In this document: piece by piece, positions 34,944 through 44,793 of the stretch
Layout of the letters: each line of letters begins with the position of its first letter
Position numbering within the stretch: the stretch's first letter is position 1
Assembly (NCBI GenBank): GCA_045628865.1
Contig: JAZQQB010000051.1
Location: 62,001-126,000 of the forward strand
Reading direction: 5' to 3'
DNA from: JAZQQB01 sp045628865
Lineage (GTDB): Bacteria; Bacillota; Clostridia; Lachnospirales; Lachnospiraceae
DNA: 64,000 nucleotides
Made by a program: the position numbers and the translations under genes
The notes under the pieces: generated by a model
What the model saw: only the letters and a program-made list of their open reading frames with translations
Database searches by the model: none
Told to the model about the DNA's origin: nothing

Positions 34944-36073
34944 TACAATACCTCTCTTCTTTCCGATTTTTTAATCCCCTGTAAACCTACATTTAATACA
35001 AACCCAAAACCTATGTATAAACTAACCAGTGAGGTTAATCCATAACTAACAAAAGGTAAAGGAATACCTGTATTCGGCATAAGTCCGGTTGCCACTGCGA
35101 TATTGATAAAGGTCTGAAAACCTACGAACGCTCCCATACCGATACAAATGAGCTGACCTGCCAGATCCTTAGCTCTTCTGGCAACTCGCAAACATTCCAA
35201 AGAAATGAGTAACAATAAAAATATAGTAATGATGCTACCAACAAAACCCATTTCTTCGCCAACGATGGTGAAAATAAAGTCCGTATGAGGTTCGGAGATA
35301 AAATTACCATTCTTTACAGAAGTAATCTCGTTATTATAAAGTCCCTTACCCCATAGCTGTCCTGAACCAATGGCGATCTTAGCGTTATATTGCTGATAAG
35401 CAACTGTCATCATATATTGATCCGGATACAACCACGCCAAAATACGCTTCTGCTGATACGGTTTCACAATCGTCTGTCCAGGCTGAAGTACCAAAGACAA
35501 GAAAACGATCGCAGCGGGAATCACTACAGCCAAAGCGCCTATGATGATCTTAAAACTTAGTCCTCCAATAAACAATAGACTTAAAAAAATCAGTGTGATC
35601 AGAATACTGGTTGAAAGATCGGGCTGCTCTTCGATCAATACAAGTGGTGGCAAGAATAATCCACCCAGCATAACTATAGTTTTAAATGTGTTAATCTTTT
35701 CTCTATATTTCATAATAAACTGTGAGAAGAATAAAATCAACAAAATTTTAGCAAATTCTGACGGCTGAAATCGAATTCCGCCAATTTCAACCCATCTCTG
35801 GGCACCGTTAGAATCATCACCGATAAACATAACAAGTACCAATAAAACCAGATTTAGGGCATAATACACCCAATAAAATTTGAGTAAAAAGCTGTAATCG
35901 ATCAGTGCCACAATGATCATGGCAACAAAACCTAAAATAAAACCATATAGCTGTCTTTTCGTATAATCAGCATTGGCACTGTTGATCGCCATCATACCAA
36001 TGACGGTAACGGCGATCATCAATACAACCAATTTAAAATCAAAATTTCTTAATCTGTATCTTTTGTTATTCAT
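34943..36073 (-). CDS. rodA: RodA, SEDS peptidoglycan polymerase
   Basis: 376 residues with about ten membrane helices. SEDS signatures: [18 protein letters not shown], and [16 protein letters not shown] near the C-terminus. Glycan-strand polymerase of the elongasome, partnered with PBP2 (mrdA) encoded in the same operon. Overlaps minE by 8 bases upstream and mgsA by one base downstream. Confidence 0.96.
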   Translation of the reverse strand: MNNKRYRLRNFDFKLVVLMIAVTVIGMMAINSANADYTKRQLYGFILGFVAMIIVALIDYSFLLKFYWVYYALNLVLLVLVMFIGDDSNGAQRWVEIGGIRFQPSEFAKILLILFFSQFIMKYREKINTFKTIVMLGGLFLPPLVLIEEQPDLSTSILITLIFLSLLFIGGLSFKIIIGALAVVIPAAIVFLSLVLQPGQTIVKPYQQKRILAWLYPDQYMMTVAYQQYNAKIAIGSGQLWGKGLYNNEITSVKNGNFISEPHTDFIFTIVGEEMGFVGSIITIFLLLLISLECLRVARRAKDLAGQLICIGMGAFVGFQTFINIAVATGLMPNTGIPLPFVSYGLTSLVSLYIGFGFVLNVGLQGIKKSERREVL

Positions 36074-36341
36074 ACAAATCTCTCACCTCAATAATAGGAA
36101 TATTGGCAAATAGTGTTGGATTTTTGTTTCCTAGCCCCTTCCCACTTGTTTTAGATATCTGGATATCCATATTTTGGGTATCTATCTTCATATATTTTGA
36201 GATCACTCTCGCAATATCACATTTTAACTGCTCCATCATCTCACTAGAACAATTCACTCTATCTGAAATCAATAGTATTTTCAATCTATCCTTCGCAACA
36301 TTGGAAGATTTTCTCTTTCGGAAAAAATGTGTAACGCTCAT
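36066..36341 (-). CDS. minE: Cell division topological specificity factor MinE
   Basis: 91 residues from ATG at 36341, which follows GGAGGAAAA; the longer frame starting at 36380 overlaps minD. N-terminal anti-MinCD region (SSNVAKDRLKILLISDR) and C-terminal topological domain (VISKYMKIDTQNMDIQIS). Stimulates MinD ATPase and drives oscillation. Confidence 0.95.
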   Translation of the reverse strand: MSVTHFFRKRKSSNVAKDRLKILLISDRVNCSSEMMEQLKCDIARVISKYMKIDTQNMDIQISKTSGKGLGNKNPTLFANIPIIEVRDLYE

Positions 36342-36357
36342 ATTTTTCCTCCAATCA

Positions 36358-37149
36358 TCAAATCTTATGAAAATATCCACTCACTCTTGTCCAAAAGGAA
36401 AATGCCTTGTCAAAATTAATAATGGGAATATCTTCTCCTAGAATTCTTTTCACAATGTTTAAATATGCTCTGCCAGCTAACGTCTGATCTCCAACCAGGG
36501 GTTCTCCCTGATTTGTTGCAATCACAACATTTTCATCATCAGGTACTGCTCCGATCAGCGGTAAGGAAAGAATCTCCACAACATCCTGAATGGACATCAT
36601 TTCGCCTCTTTTTACCATATCCGGACGAAGTCTGTTGATCACAAGATCAATCCTTTGAAATTCATTGGCCTCTAACAAACCAATGATCCTGTCTGCATCG
36701 CGAATAGCCGAAACCTCTGGTGTCGTTACCAAAAGTGCTCTGTCTGCACCTGCAATGGCATTTTGAAAGCCCTGTTCGATTCCTGCTGGACAATCTAAAA
36801 TGATGTAGTCAAATTGTTCCCTTAAAACATGGATCATTTCCCGCATCTGATTAGGCGTAACTGCTGATTTGTCGGCAGTCTGAGCCGATGGCATAAGAAA
36901 AAGTCCCGGATATCGTTTATCCTTGATCAGCGCCTGCTTGATCCGACACCTTCCCTCTACAACATCCACGAGATTATAAACAATTCTGTTTTCCAATCCC
37001 ATGACTACGTCTAGATTTCTAAGTCCAATGTCAGTATCAATAAGTACCACTTTTTTTCCTAAAGATGCCAATCCAGTTCCAACATTTGCACTTGTGGTGG
37101 TCTTTCCGACGCCACCTTTTCCTGATGTAACCACAATTACTTCACACAT
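36358..37149 (-). CDS. minD: Septum-site determining ATPase MinD
   Basis: 263 residues. Deviant Walker A KGGVGKTT at 11-18 with signature lysine; DTDIGLRNLD and DCPAGIE as Walker motifs. The C-terminus ends FSFWTRVSGYFHKI, an amphipathic membrane-targeting helix. Positions MinC at the poles. GGAGG precedes the ATG. Confidence 0.97.
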   Translation of the reverse strand: MCEVIVVTSGKGGVGKTTTSANVGTGLASLGKKVVLIDTDIGLRNLDVVMGLENRIVYNLVDVVEGRCRIKQALIKDKRYPGLFLMPSAQTADKSAVTPNQMREMIHVLREQFDYIILDCPAGIEQGFQNAIAGADRALLVTTPEVSAIRDADRIIGLLEANEFQRIDLVINRLRPDMVKRGEMMSIQDVVEILSLPLIGAVPDDENVVIATNQGEPLVGDQTLAGRAYLNIVKRILGEDIPIINFDKAFSFWTRVSGYFHKI

Positions 37150-37246
37150 AAAAGCCTCCTAATTCATCATTCTTGTCAGCGAAACATTAGTCTGCTTTCT
37201 CTTTTGTAACTGTTGTGGTTTTTTTCAAATTGTAACTTTTGAATAG

Positions 37247-37921
37247 TTATTCCAAATTCATCAATGCGGATTTGGATAGTGGCTTTGAAACAACCGTATC
37301 GTTCTCCACCACAGCAATTTTTGGCATGATCTTAGGTTTCACAGGCCAAAAGCTTGCTTTTTCATTTTCTTTTTTCAGTCGACAATTTCCAATCCTTAAT
37401 CGTTCCGGCTCCATTTCTAAGGCCACAACAAAACGATTCTCATCGCCGTTTACACCTGCATGTGCTTCTCCATAAAGGCCCCCAAGAATAATGATGTCCT
37501 TGCTGGATACAACCGCGCAGCCCGGATATACATCCCCTAACACAACAAGGCTGTATTCTGTTTCTAATACCTGACCGTCCTTGATATTACCTTTATAAAA
37601 CTGACCAAGGTTTTTATCTTCGTGACGATATTCAAGCTGAGTTAATGCCTTTAAATAGGACTGGTTCTGCGCTTCATTTTTGCCTACTACGCAAACAATC
37701 TGAATGCTGCAGTTTTCCTGAATCACGTCAAGAAGCTTGTCCTCCTCCTCGTGAGTCAGCTCTCTTCCTTCAAAGGAAATGGCAAGCTTGGCATTTTTCA
37801 AAAAATCCCCTGCATCCTTAAAGGTGTTACCAACATGAACGCAAATCTCTTCAAAACCAAGCTCAGGGTTTAAGATAACAGATACTCCATTCTTATAACT
37901 TTTTAACATACATGGCTTCAT
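37247..37921 (-). CDS. minC: Septum-site determining protein MinC
   Basis: About 224 residues. C-terminal beta-helix: ETEYSLVVLGDVYPGCAVVS, GDIIILGGLYGEAHAGV-like run and RIGNCRLKK are typical of MinC. N-terminal domain contacts FtsZ. ATG at 37921 preferred; an in-frame TTG at 37942 would overlap the GGGAGAG ribosome site. The gap to minD contains a degenerate GTAAC/GTTAT repeat near 37205-37245. Confidence 0.9.
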   Translation of the reverse strand: MKPCMLKSYKNGVSVILNPELGFEEICVHVGNTFKDAGDFLKNAKLAISFEGRELTHEEEDKLLDVIQENCSIQIVCVVGKNEAQNQSYLKALTQLEYRHEDKNLGQFYKGNIKDGQVLETEYSLVVLGDVYPGCAVVSSKDIIILGGLYGEAHAGVNGDENRFVVALEMEPERLRIGNCRLKKENEKASFWPVKPKIMPKIAVVENDTVVSKPLSKSALMNLE

Positions 37922-37959
37922 AATACTTTTATACTCTCCCAAACATCAAAACACCCTGT

Positions 37960-40794
37960 TTAGTCGGTGTTTCCTCCATTAGACTCCAATTCATCCGCTA
38001 CACCATTCAGCAACTCTTCTTCATCCTTTAAGCCATAATAATAAGTCAAAATATCCTTCGCTGCCTCGGCTGCATAGTTAGAAGAATAACCATTCGCAAT
38101 ACGCACTGCAATTGCGATCTCCGGGTTTTCATAAGGTGCATAACATACAAACAACGCATGGTTAGAACGTGTCTTATCTTCCTGCGCAGTACCGGTCTTA
38201 CCAGCTACATTAACACCAAGATCATCATAGTAGGCTTTACTAAGTACCACTTCACGCATACCCTTATGGATAGCATCCCAGGTTGACTCCGCAACATCTA
38301 CACGGTTGATAACGCGGTCCTCAGGAGCAAAATTCGTCACTGTATTTCCATTGGAATCTGTTACTTTTTGCAAAAGAGTTAAATCATAACAGGTTCCTGA
38401 ATTAGCGATGGTTGTTACATATCTTGCAAGTCCAACAGTTGTATAGTTGTGAGTACCCTGTCCGATGGCAGATGGAACGGCATACTGTGTAGAATAGGAA
38501 GGTTCAGATTCACGGATCTCAACACCACTTTTTTCTGTCAATCCAAACATTTCCGCATACTGTTTGATTCTTTCCAGACCATAATCTGAATCAAAGGTTC
38601 CATTATTCTGACTTAACCGGTAACCAACTTCGTAAAAGAAGCAGTTACAAGAATTCTTGATAGCACCAACTACATTTAATTCACCGTGGGCACCTGGATT
38701 GATCCAGCAACGGTAAATAGTAGGTGCCAAGGTATTATAAACACCCTTACAGCGAATTTCCTGGAATCTGGAGATCACACCCTCTTCCAAGCCAGCTGTA
38801 GCACTGACCATCTTAAAGGTAGAACCAGGCGCTGTACGCTGCTGGGTTGCATAATTCCACAATGGATTAGAAAGATCGCTTTGTAAGGAAGCATAATATT
38901 CTGCATTTACTGTATTGGCAAGCTTATTGTTATCATAGCTAGGATAGGAAACCATGGCAAGAACCTCACCGGTATTCACATCTGTGATAACCGCAGAGCC
39001 GGAACATGGATCCAGTGCAAGCTGCGCAGGTGTGATCAGCAGATTGCTGATGACATACACCATAAAATCATATGCTGTAATAGAGCCATTATAGATTCCA
39101 TTTACATATTTTTCACCAGGATAAGTGACATCCTGCTCGATCAAAATCTGACATAGGGTACGACCTGTCACTACATCATCCATAATCATATAATAATAGA
39201 TCTTTTTAGAAAAAGCCTTATTATCTGTAAGCTGCTCTATACAATAATCCACTAAAATCTCATACAATTCCTCTGTGGATGAATATTTGGTATCCTCCAA
39301 AAGGGCAAACTGTGTAATATCGATCCAGTTTTGTGCGATACAATACTGTAAAAAATCCTTCAAAGAAATAGTTTCATCCTGCTTCCATGCAAGATAGGTT
39401 TCGTCTGATTTATTATATAAAGAAGTATCAATGATACCCTTTGATTCAAGCATTGTCACAATGAAGCTTTCATAGTTCTCATATTCCTTGCTCAAATGAT
39501 TGTAAGGAGTAGAGGTATCGATCATCTCTGTACGAAGCTTCTCTAATACAGTTTCCTGTTTTTTTACATAGGATTCATACACTGCTTTTTCATTCTCGGA
39601 AGCGTTATCTGCTGTAAAATGTTCCACATCAATAACACTATTGTTAATCAGTGCATAATAAACCTCATAAATGGGAATGGTGATGGTAGAACCGCTGGTT
39701 GCCTTGGTATTTCGAATATTTGCTACCAAAATACCGGCAATCTTCTGCTCCAAAAGCTTATAGGTGGCAATCTGTAAATCTGATCGAATAGTCAGATACA
39801 CATCATTACCTGCTGATGGTTTCACGATATCCGAAGAATCGATCACCTTACCCATATTATCTACATAAACCGTTTCAGAACCCTTTGTTCCCTGAAGGTC
39901 TAACTCCATATACTGTTCGATTCCATCCTTCCCGACATAATCGTTCATGGTATAGGAATCATCCTCTAATTTCAGTTCTGATAACTCTGTGGTGGAGATT
40001 CGACCGGTATAACCGATAATTTGTGAAAAATATACGCTATTTACGTACTTTCGAACGGTATCTTCTGTAATGTCAACACCATCCATGTTGTCCTTGTTTT
40101 CCATGATCATAGCTACTGTTTCCGGCGAAACATCTGTTGCAATGGTTGTTGCAATATATTTCTGGTAGCTGTTGGCACTCATGGCATAACGAATGGTAAC
40201 AAGCTTAAGAACCTCTTCCCTGGTATATCCCATACCTGGCTGGAAGGTGGAGGAATCATTAGGATCCGTATAATCTCCAATTCCATATCTGCTACGGGAA
40301 CACAAACGATCAATTACTTCCTGTGGAGTCGCACTTTCTTCCTCATATTTCAGATCATCAATGGTTTTTCTTCCGTATACGTCTGCCAAAAAACGAAGCA
40401 GCGCTTTGTCTTCAATCTTAAAATAATATTCATCATTTTCATCAAGACCAATTTCAAAGTTATCGATAACAGAATCCCCATTGGCTTCCACATACTGGAT
40501 AGCCTTATAGATGGTTGCATTTAATTTCTTGTTCTTGGAAGAGCCGGATTCATAAACATCTTCGATGGTTACTGAGTATGCAAGCTCATTGTAAGCAAGC
40601 AGATTTCCATCTCTATCATAGATGTTACCTCTTGTGGCAGAAAGCGTTCTTTCTTTCTGAATTCTCAACTCAAAATTCTCCAGATATTCCTGTCCGTGAA
40701 TAATCTGGAGTGAAAATAGTCTATAAAAAAGGACAAAAGTTAAGCATACAAAAATCAAACCCAGAAAAAACACCCTGGATTTGATGGTATACAT
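37960..40794 (-). CDS. mrdA: Penicillin-binding protein 2, elongasome transpeptidase
   Basis: 944 residues from the ATG at 40794 (GGAG 8 bases upstream). One N-terminal membrane helix (VFFLGLIFVCLTFVLFYRLF), dimerisation domain (ATRGNIYDRDGNLLAYN), transpeptidase with Ser658 in GSTFK, SCN and KTGTAQ. Cross-links peptidoglycan with RodA. Much longer than E. coli PBP2 (633): an insertion of some 200 residues (about 390-600, Glu/Asp/Tyr-rich) precedes the catalytic domain. Confidence 0.95.
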   Translation of the reverse strand: MYTIKSRVFFLGLIFVCLTFVLFYRLFSLQIIHGQEYLENFELRIQKERTLSATRGNIYDRDGNLLAYNELAYSVTIEDVYESGSSKNKKLNATIYKAIQYVEANGDSVIDNFEIGLDENDEYYFKIEDKALLRFLADVYGRKTIDDLKYEEESATPQEVIDRLCSRSRYGIGDYTDPNDSSTFQPGMGYTREEVLKLVTIRYAMSANSYQKYIATTIATDVSPETVAMIMENKDNMDGVDITEDTVRKYVNSVYFSQIIGYTGRISTTELSELKLEDDSYTMNDYVGKDGIEQYMELDLQGTKGSETVYVDNMGKVIDSSDIVKPSAGNDVYLTIRSDLQIATYKLLEQKIAGILVANIRNTKATSGSTITIPIYEVYYALINNSVIDVEHFTADNASENEKAVYESYVKKQETVLEKLRTEMIDTSTPYNHLSKEYENYESFIVTMLESKGIIDTSLYNKSDETYLAWKQDETISLKDFLQYCIAQNWIDITQFALLEDTKYSSTEELYEILVDYCIEQLTDNKAFSKKIYYYMIMDDVVTGRTLCQILIEQDVTYPGEKYVNGIYNGSITAYDFMVYVISNLLITPAQLALDPCSGSAVITDVNTGEVLAMVSYPSYDNNKLANTVNAEYYASLQSDLSNPLWNYATQQRTAPGSTFKMVSATAGLEEGVISRFQEIRCKGVYNTLAPTIYRCWINPGAHGELNVVGAIKNSCNCFFYEVGYRLSQNNGTFDSDYGLERIKQYAEMFGLTEKSGVEIRESEPSYSTQYAVPSAIGQGTHNYTTVGLARYVTTIANSGTCYDLTLLQKVTDSNGNTVTNFAPEDRVINRVDVAESTWDAIHKGMREVVLSKAYYDDLGVNVAGKTGTAQEDKTRSNHALFVCYAPYENPEIAIAVRIANGYSSNYAAEAAKDILTYYYGLKDEEELLNGVADELESNGGNTD

Positions 40795-40813
40795 TATCTT
40801 TTCTCCAATAACA

Positions 40814-41332
40814 CTAAACAAACTTTTTAGCATTCTCTTTTTCTCTTTCCTCTAATTTATTATTGATCAAAAAGATCAGCGGATAAACAATGATTGTGAT
40901 CAAGATTGTATAAATTGCTTCTGGAAAAATAATATTCGAGAAGTAAAAACCGAAATTGAATTTACCACGCAGTAAAAACAATAATATGTAATTCATAAAG
41001 CCATAAATTATATCACTAAATGTGATCAAAAACAAAGGCAGCTTAATATCCTCTGGATAAAAAATAACCTTGAAAAAGCCATTGGCAAATCCAATATACA
41101 TATAGATTAATGCATAAAATCCAAGGGTTGAACCAAAAAAGATATCATACAATAGTCCGCAGATAAATCCCACGACTAAACCATTGCGCCGTCCTCTCAT
41201 AAATCCAAAGGCAGATGTGATGATGATCAATAGATTCGGAATCACTCCACCAAAGGAAATTCCATGAAAAACCGTTGACTGTAAAAGAAAACAAACCCAG
41301 ATGATCACTAAAGTAACAAATTTTCTTAACAT
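40814..41332 (-). CDS. mreD: Rod shape-determining protein MreD
   Basis: 172 residues, about five hydrophobic helices (MLRKFVTLVIIWVCFLLQ onward), no extracytoplasmic domain, basic C-terminus NKLEEREKENAKKFV. Assigned by position between mreC and mrdA and by MreD-like hydropathy; sequence conservation in the family is low. Confidence 0.9.
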   Translation of the reverse strand: MLRKFVTLVIIWVCFLLQSTVFHGISFGGVIPNLLIIITSAFGFMRGRRNGLVVGFICGLLYDIFFGSTLGFYALIYMYIGFANGFFKVIFYPEDIKLPLFLITFSDIIYGFMNYILLFLLRGKFNFGFYFSNIIFPEAIYTILITIIVYPLIFLINNKLEEREKENAKKFV

Positions 41333-41350
41333 ACAAATGGATTCCTTTCT

Positions 41351-42223
41351 TTATTGGACCACAATAGACTGCTTCATGGTTGTGACCACCAATACGATAT
41401 CCAGGTGTTCAAAATCAACACATGGTGTTAAGGTTCCTGACTTTGTCAGATTATTGGCATCTGGTGTTACAGAGGTGATATATCCGATCAAAATACCAGG
41501 CAAATATTTGTCCGAAATGTTAGAGGTAACGATCTTATCTCCAACTCTCACAAGCTCCTGACTATCAACTAGCTGTGAAAAAGCAATCTGATTCTGAGCC
41601 ATCAGTTCCAGATCACCAGATACATTCAACTTATCTCCAGTAGAAAGAACGGTACCTGTTACATTCTGGGAATCATCAATGATGGATACTACTTTTGCCC
41701 AGTTAGGACCAACCTCAGTTACTCGTCCAACCAATCCGCCGCCAGCAATAACGTTCATATCAACCTTTAAGCCATCATCTGATCCTTTATCGATCACAAA
41801 GGTATGGTACCAGTTTCCACTTTCCTTGGAAATAATTCTGGCACCAACCTTCTCATAATCATCATACTGCTCATCTAAATTATAGAGTTCACGAAGCTCA
41901 TAAAGTTCATATTTATCCTGCTGAAGCTGGATATTTTCAATGGTTAGATCATCAACCTGTTGCTGAAGTTCAGCATTCTGTGCAAGCAAATCCCTGATCT
42001 GTGTCAGCTCATCTGATTTATCAGAGAACCAGCCGCCACACACAGCAATTCCCTTTTGAAAAGGAACTACGACATATCCACCAATTGAGTTTACAAAACC
42101 ATTGGAAACCTTGGCAAAAAAAGACAGAGCTATCAACATCGCACAAACGATTGTCATGATCAGCAATAAATATTTACTTTCTATACGGACTTTTCCATGT
42201 TTTTGTTTAACAACTGGACTCAT
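41351..42223 (-). CDS. mreC: Rod shape-determining protein MreC
   Basis: 290 residues: N-terminal membrane helix at about 18-38, a coiled coil at roughly 70-115 (AELQQQVDDLTIENIQLQQ), then a beta-barrel domain with VIAGGGLVGRVTEVGPNWAKV, the usual MreC core motif. Links MreB to periplasmic wall enzymes. Overlaps mreB by one base. Confidence 0.95.
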   Translation of the reverse strand: MSPVVKQKHGKVRIESKYLLLIMTIVCAMLIALSFFAKVSNGFVNSIGGYVVVPFQKGIAVCGGWFSDKSDELTQIRDLLAQNAELQQQVDDLTIENIQLQQDKYELYELRELYNLDEQYDDYEKVGARIISKESGNWYHTFVIDKGSDDGLKVDMNVIAGGGLVGRVTEVGPNWAKVVSIIDDSQNVTGTVLSTGDKLNVSGDLELMAQNQIAFSQLVDSQELVRVGDKIVTSNISDKYLPGILIGYITSVTPDANNLTKSGTLTPCVDFEHLDIVLVVTTMKQSIVVQ

Positions 42224-43233
42224 TATTTACCCATACCTTCAATTGCATACGCTACAGTTTTATAGTTATCATCATTGATGATCTTAGCAAGTCCCAAAGC
42301 AACGGATTCAATTGGTGCTTCTGACTCGTTTACAGCAAGATTTGTCTCAGCATGGATCATTTCAGCAAGATGATTTACGCTTGATGCACCACCTGTTAAA
42401 TAGATACCATGACGATAAATATCAGCTGCAAGTTCTGGTGGAGTTCTCTCTAAGATCACCTTAATATTATCGATGATCATATGGAAATGCTCCTCTAAAC
42501 ACTCATCTACAGTCTGAGTAGGAATCTCTCTTTCTACAGGAAGACCTGTTACAATATCACGACCGTAAACAACAGCGCATCTATTCTCAGCCTCTAATTC
42601 CTTTAAGTTCATCTTAACCTTCTCAGCGGTTTTTGCGCCAATAATAAGTCCAAAATCTCTACGAACTGCGTTACGGATAGAATCATCAAATTTCTTTCCG
42701 CCGGTCTTGATCAGCTTACTTAATACGATACCACCAAGTGAAAGAATAGAGATTTCTGTTGTATCGTAACCTACATTTACAAGCAATACACCATTAGAGT
42801 TCTTTACATCGATATCAAGTCCAAGACCATCTGCAACAGGCTTGTCTACAACCATAACACGTTTCGCCTTTACACCAGATTCCTTGATCAGGTTATAAAA
42901 AGCCTTTTTCTCAACATCAGTGATATCCTTAGGAACAGCAACATAAAAATCAGCTGGTTTGATAGCTGTTTTTGTTGCATCCAAAATAAAATACTTGATC
43001 AAAGTTTCCATGTTATGGATATCTGCGATAACACCATTGCAAAGTGGAAATGAAATCTTGATCTTTTCAGGTGCCTTCTCATACATATCGTATGCAGAAT
43101 CACCATAAGCAAAAAGAATGTTCTTCTCCTCGATTGCGATCATATTTTTTTCTACATATACTTTATCATCATTTCTGGAATAAATTTTAATATTACTGGT
43201 ACCAAGATCAATACCATATGCGTTGTTAGCCAA
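42223..43233 (-). CDS. mreB: MreB/Mbl actin-like cell-shape protein
   Basis: 336 residues. Actin-fold nucleotide motifs: GIDLGTSNIKIYS (phosphate 1), VNVGYDTTEISILSLG (phosphate 2) and GIYLTGGASSVNHL (adenosine). Polymerises on the inner membrane to guide side-wall synthesis. First gene of the ten-gene envelope operon; a 240-base upstream region must hold the promoter. AAAGGAG precedes the ATG. Divergent from canonical MreB, so an Mbl/MreBH-like paralogue is possible. Confidence 0.93.
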   Translation of the reverse strand: MANNAYGIDLGTSNIKIYSRNDDKVYVEKNMIAIEEKNILFAYGDSAYDMYEKAPEKIKISFPLCNGVIADIHNMETLIKYFILDATKTAIKPADFYVAVPKDITDVEKKAFYNLIKESGVKAKRVMVVDKPVADGLGLDIDVKNSNGVLLVNVGYDTTEISILSLGGIVLSKLIKTGGKKFDDSIRNAVRRDFGLIIGAKTAEKVKMNLKELEAENRCAVVYGRDIVTGLPVEREIPTQTVDECLEEHFHMIIDNIKVILERTPPELAADIYRHGIYLTGGASSVNHLAEMIHAETNLAVNESEAPIESVALGLAKIINDDNYKTVAYAIEGMGK

Positions 43234-43473
43234 ATTATTTAGCTCCTTTCATCTCTATTTCTAACCAAGAAATATTTATCTTTATAAAACTTGTAATCAG
43301 GGAACGCAACCACGTTTAGCTGCGGAGTGTGCTTAAGTTTACTGACAAACTCATCTATAACGACGAACACCCTTCAACTATCATAGCACACCAGCCATTT
43401 TCTGTATAGGAAAAAAGCTCTTAAATTTGTGACAAATAGATACGATAAAATCAAAAAAGCGACTATTATCGAC

Positions 43474-44757
43474 TTATAATGTTACAATTTTCGCATTTAC
43501 AAGTTCCTGTAGTCCATTTAAAATACCAAATTTTGCGTGCTGCCAGGTAAGTCCGCCCTGGAAATAAGCAGCGTATGGCTCACGAAGTGGTCCATCTGCA
43601 GAAAGTTCAATAGAGGAACCTGATACAAATGCACCTGCAGCCATGATAACCTGGCTGTCGTATCCTGGCATATCCCAGGCTTCTGGAGTTACAAAGCTAT
43701 CTACTGGAGCAGCCCCCTGGATACCCTTGCAAAACGCAGTTAATCCTTCAGGTGTTCCAAAAGAAACTGCCTGAATGATGTCATGACGGGATTCTGTGCT
43801 GTTTGGGATCACTGAAAATCCTAATTTTTCAAATATATTAGCTGCAAAAATGGCACCCTTTAAGGCTCCTGCAGTCACTGTTGGTGATAAGAAAAGTCCC
43901 TGGAAAAATGTGGATGTAACGCCCAAAGAAGCACCTACTTCCTTACCAAGTCCAGGAGAAGTCAAACGAAAGGCTGCATTTTCAACGCATTCCTTTGTTC
44001 CACAGATATAACCACCAATCGGTGCAAGTCCGCCACCTGGATTTTTGATCAGGGAACCAACTACCATATCAGCTCCAACATCAGATGGCTCAATGGTTTC
44101 CACAAATTCGCCATAGCAGTTGTCTACCATACAGATCACATCCGGCTTAATGCCTTTGATAAAGGAAATAAGCTTTCCGATCTTTTCTACAGAGAAGGTT
44201 TCTCTTGTCTGATATCCCTTTGATCTTTGGATCTCAACTAATTTTGTTTTTTCATTGATGGCAGCTTTAATGCCTTCATAGTCAAATTCATCCCCTGGCA
44301 AAAGCTCTACCTGCTTATAGGTTACCCCATATTCAGCCAAAGAACCCTTAGATGGTCTGATTCCAATCACTTCTTCTAATGTATCATATGGTTTACCCAC
44401 CGGGCAAAGCATTTCATCTCCAGGACGTAGATTGCTCATAAGTGCCAACGCCAACGCATGGGTTCCACAGGTGATCTGTGGACGAACCAAAGCATCCTCA
44501 GTATGGAAAACATCTGCATAAACAGCTTCTAAAGTATCTCTTCCAAGATCATTATATCCATATCCGGTTGTTCCAGACAAACAGCCTTCTGAAACGTGGT
44601 TTTTACGCATAGCCTGTAAAACCTTTAACTGGTTAAATTCTGCAACTTCATCGATCTTTGCAAATCGATCCTTTAAACTTTTTTCAATTTCCATTCCAAA
44701 TGAAAATACCTTTTCATCAATACCCATTGCCTGGTATTGTGACTGTAAATTACTCAT
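43474..44757 (-). CDS. Methionine gamma-lyase family PLP protein (YnbB type)
   Basis: 427 residues, PLP type I fold. GSLIKNPGGGLAPIGGYI contains the Schiff-base lysine; RPQITCGTHALALAL and MVDNCYGEFVE (PLP-binding Asp) follow the family pattern, formerly called aluminium resistance protein (PF06838). Reaction not firmly established; probably lyase on a sulphur amino acid. The ATG at 44757 with AGGAG upstream. Last gene of the mutS-mutL-miaA-ynbB run, a conserved order with miaA and hfq in Firmicutes. Confidence 0.88.
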   Translation of the reverse strand: MSNLQSQYQAMGIDEKVFSFGMEIEKSLKDRFAKIDEVAEFNQLKVLQAMRKNHVSEGCLSGTTGYGYNDLGRDTLEAVYADVFHTEDALVRPQITCGTHALALALMSNLRPGDEMLCPVGKPYDTLEEVIGIRPSKGSLAEYGVTYKQVELLPGDEFDYEGIKAAINEKTKLVEIQRSKGYQTRETFSVEKIGKLISFIKGIKPDVICMVDNCYGEFVETIEPSDVGADMVVGSLIKNPGGGLAPIGGYICGTKECVENAAFRLTSPGLGKEVGASLGVTSTFFQGLFLSPTVTAGALKGAIFAANIFEKLGFSVIPNSTESRHDIIQAVSFGTPEGLTAFCKGIQGAAPVDSFVTPEAWDMPGYDSQVIMAAGAFVSGSSIELSADGPLREPYAAYFQGGLTWQHAKFGILNGLQELVNAKIVTL

Positions 44758-44793
44758 GATCAATTCTCCTAAATTCCCATAATCCCGTATTTC

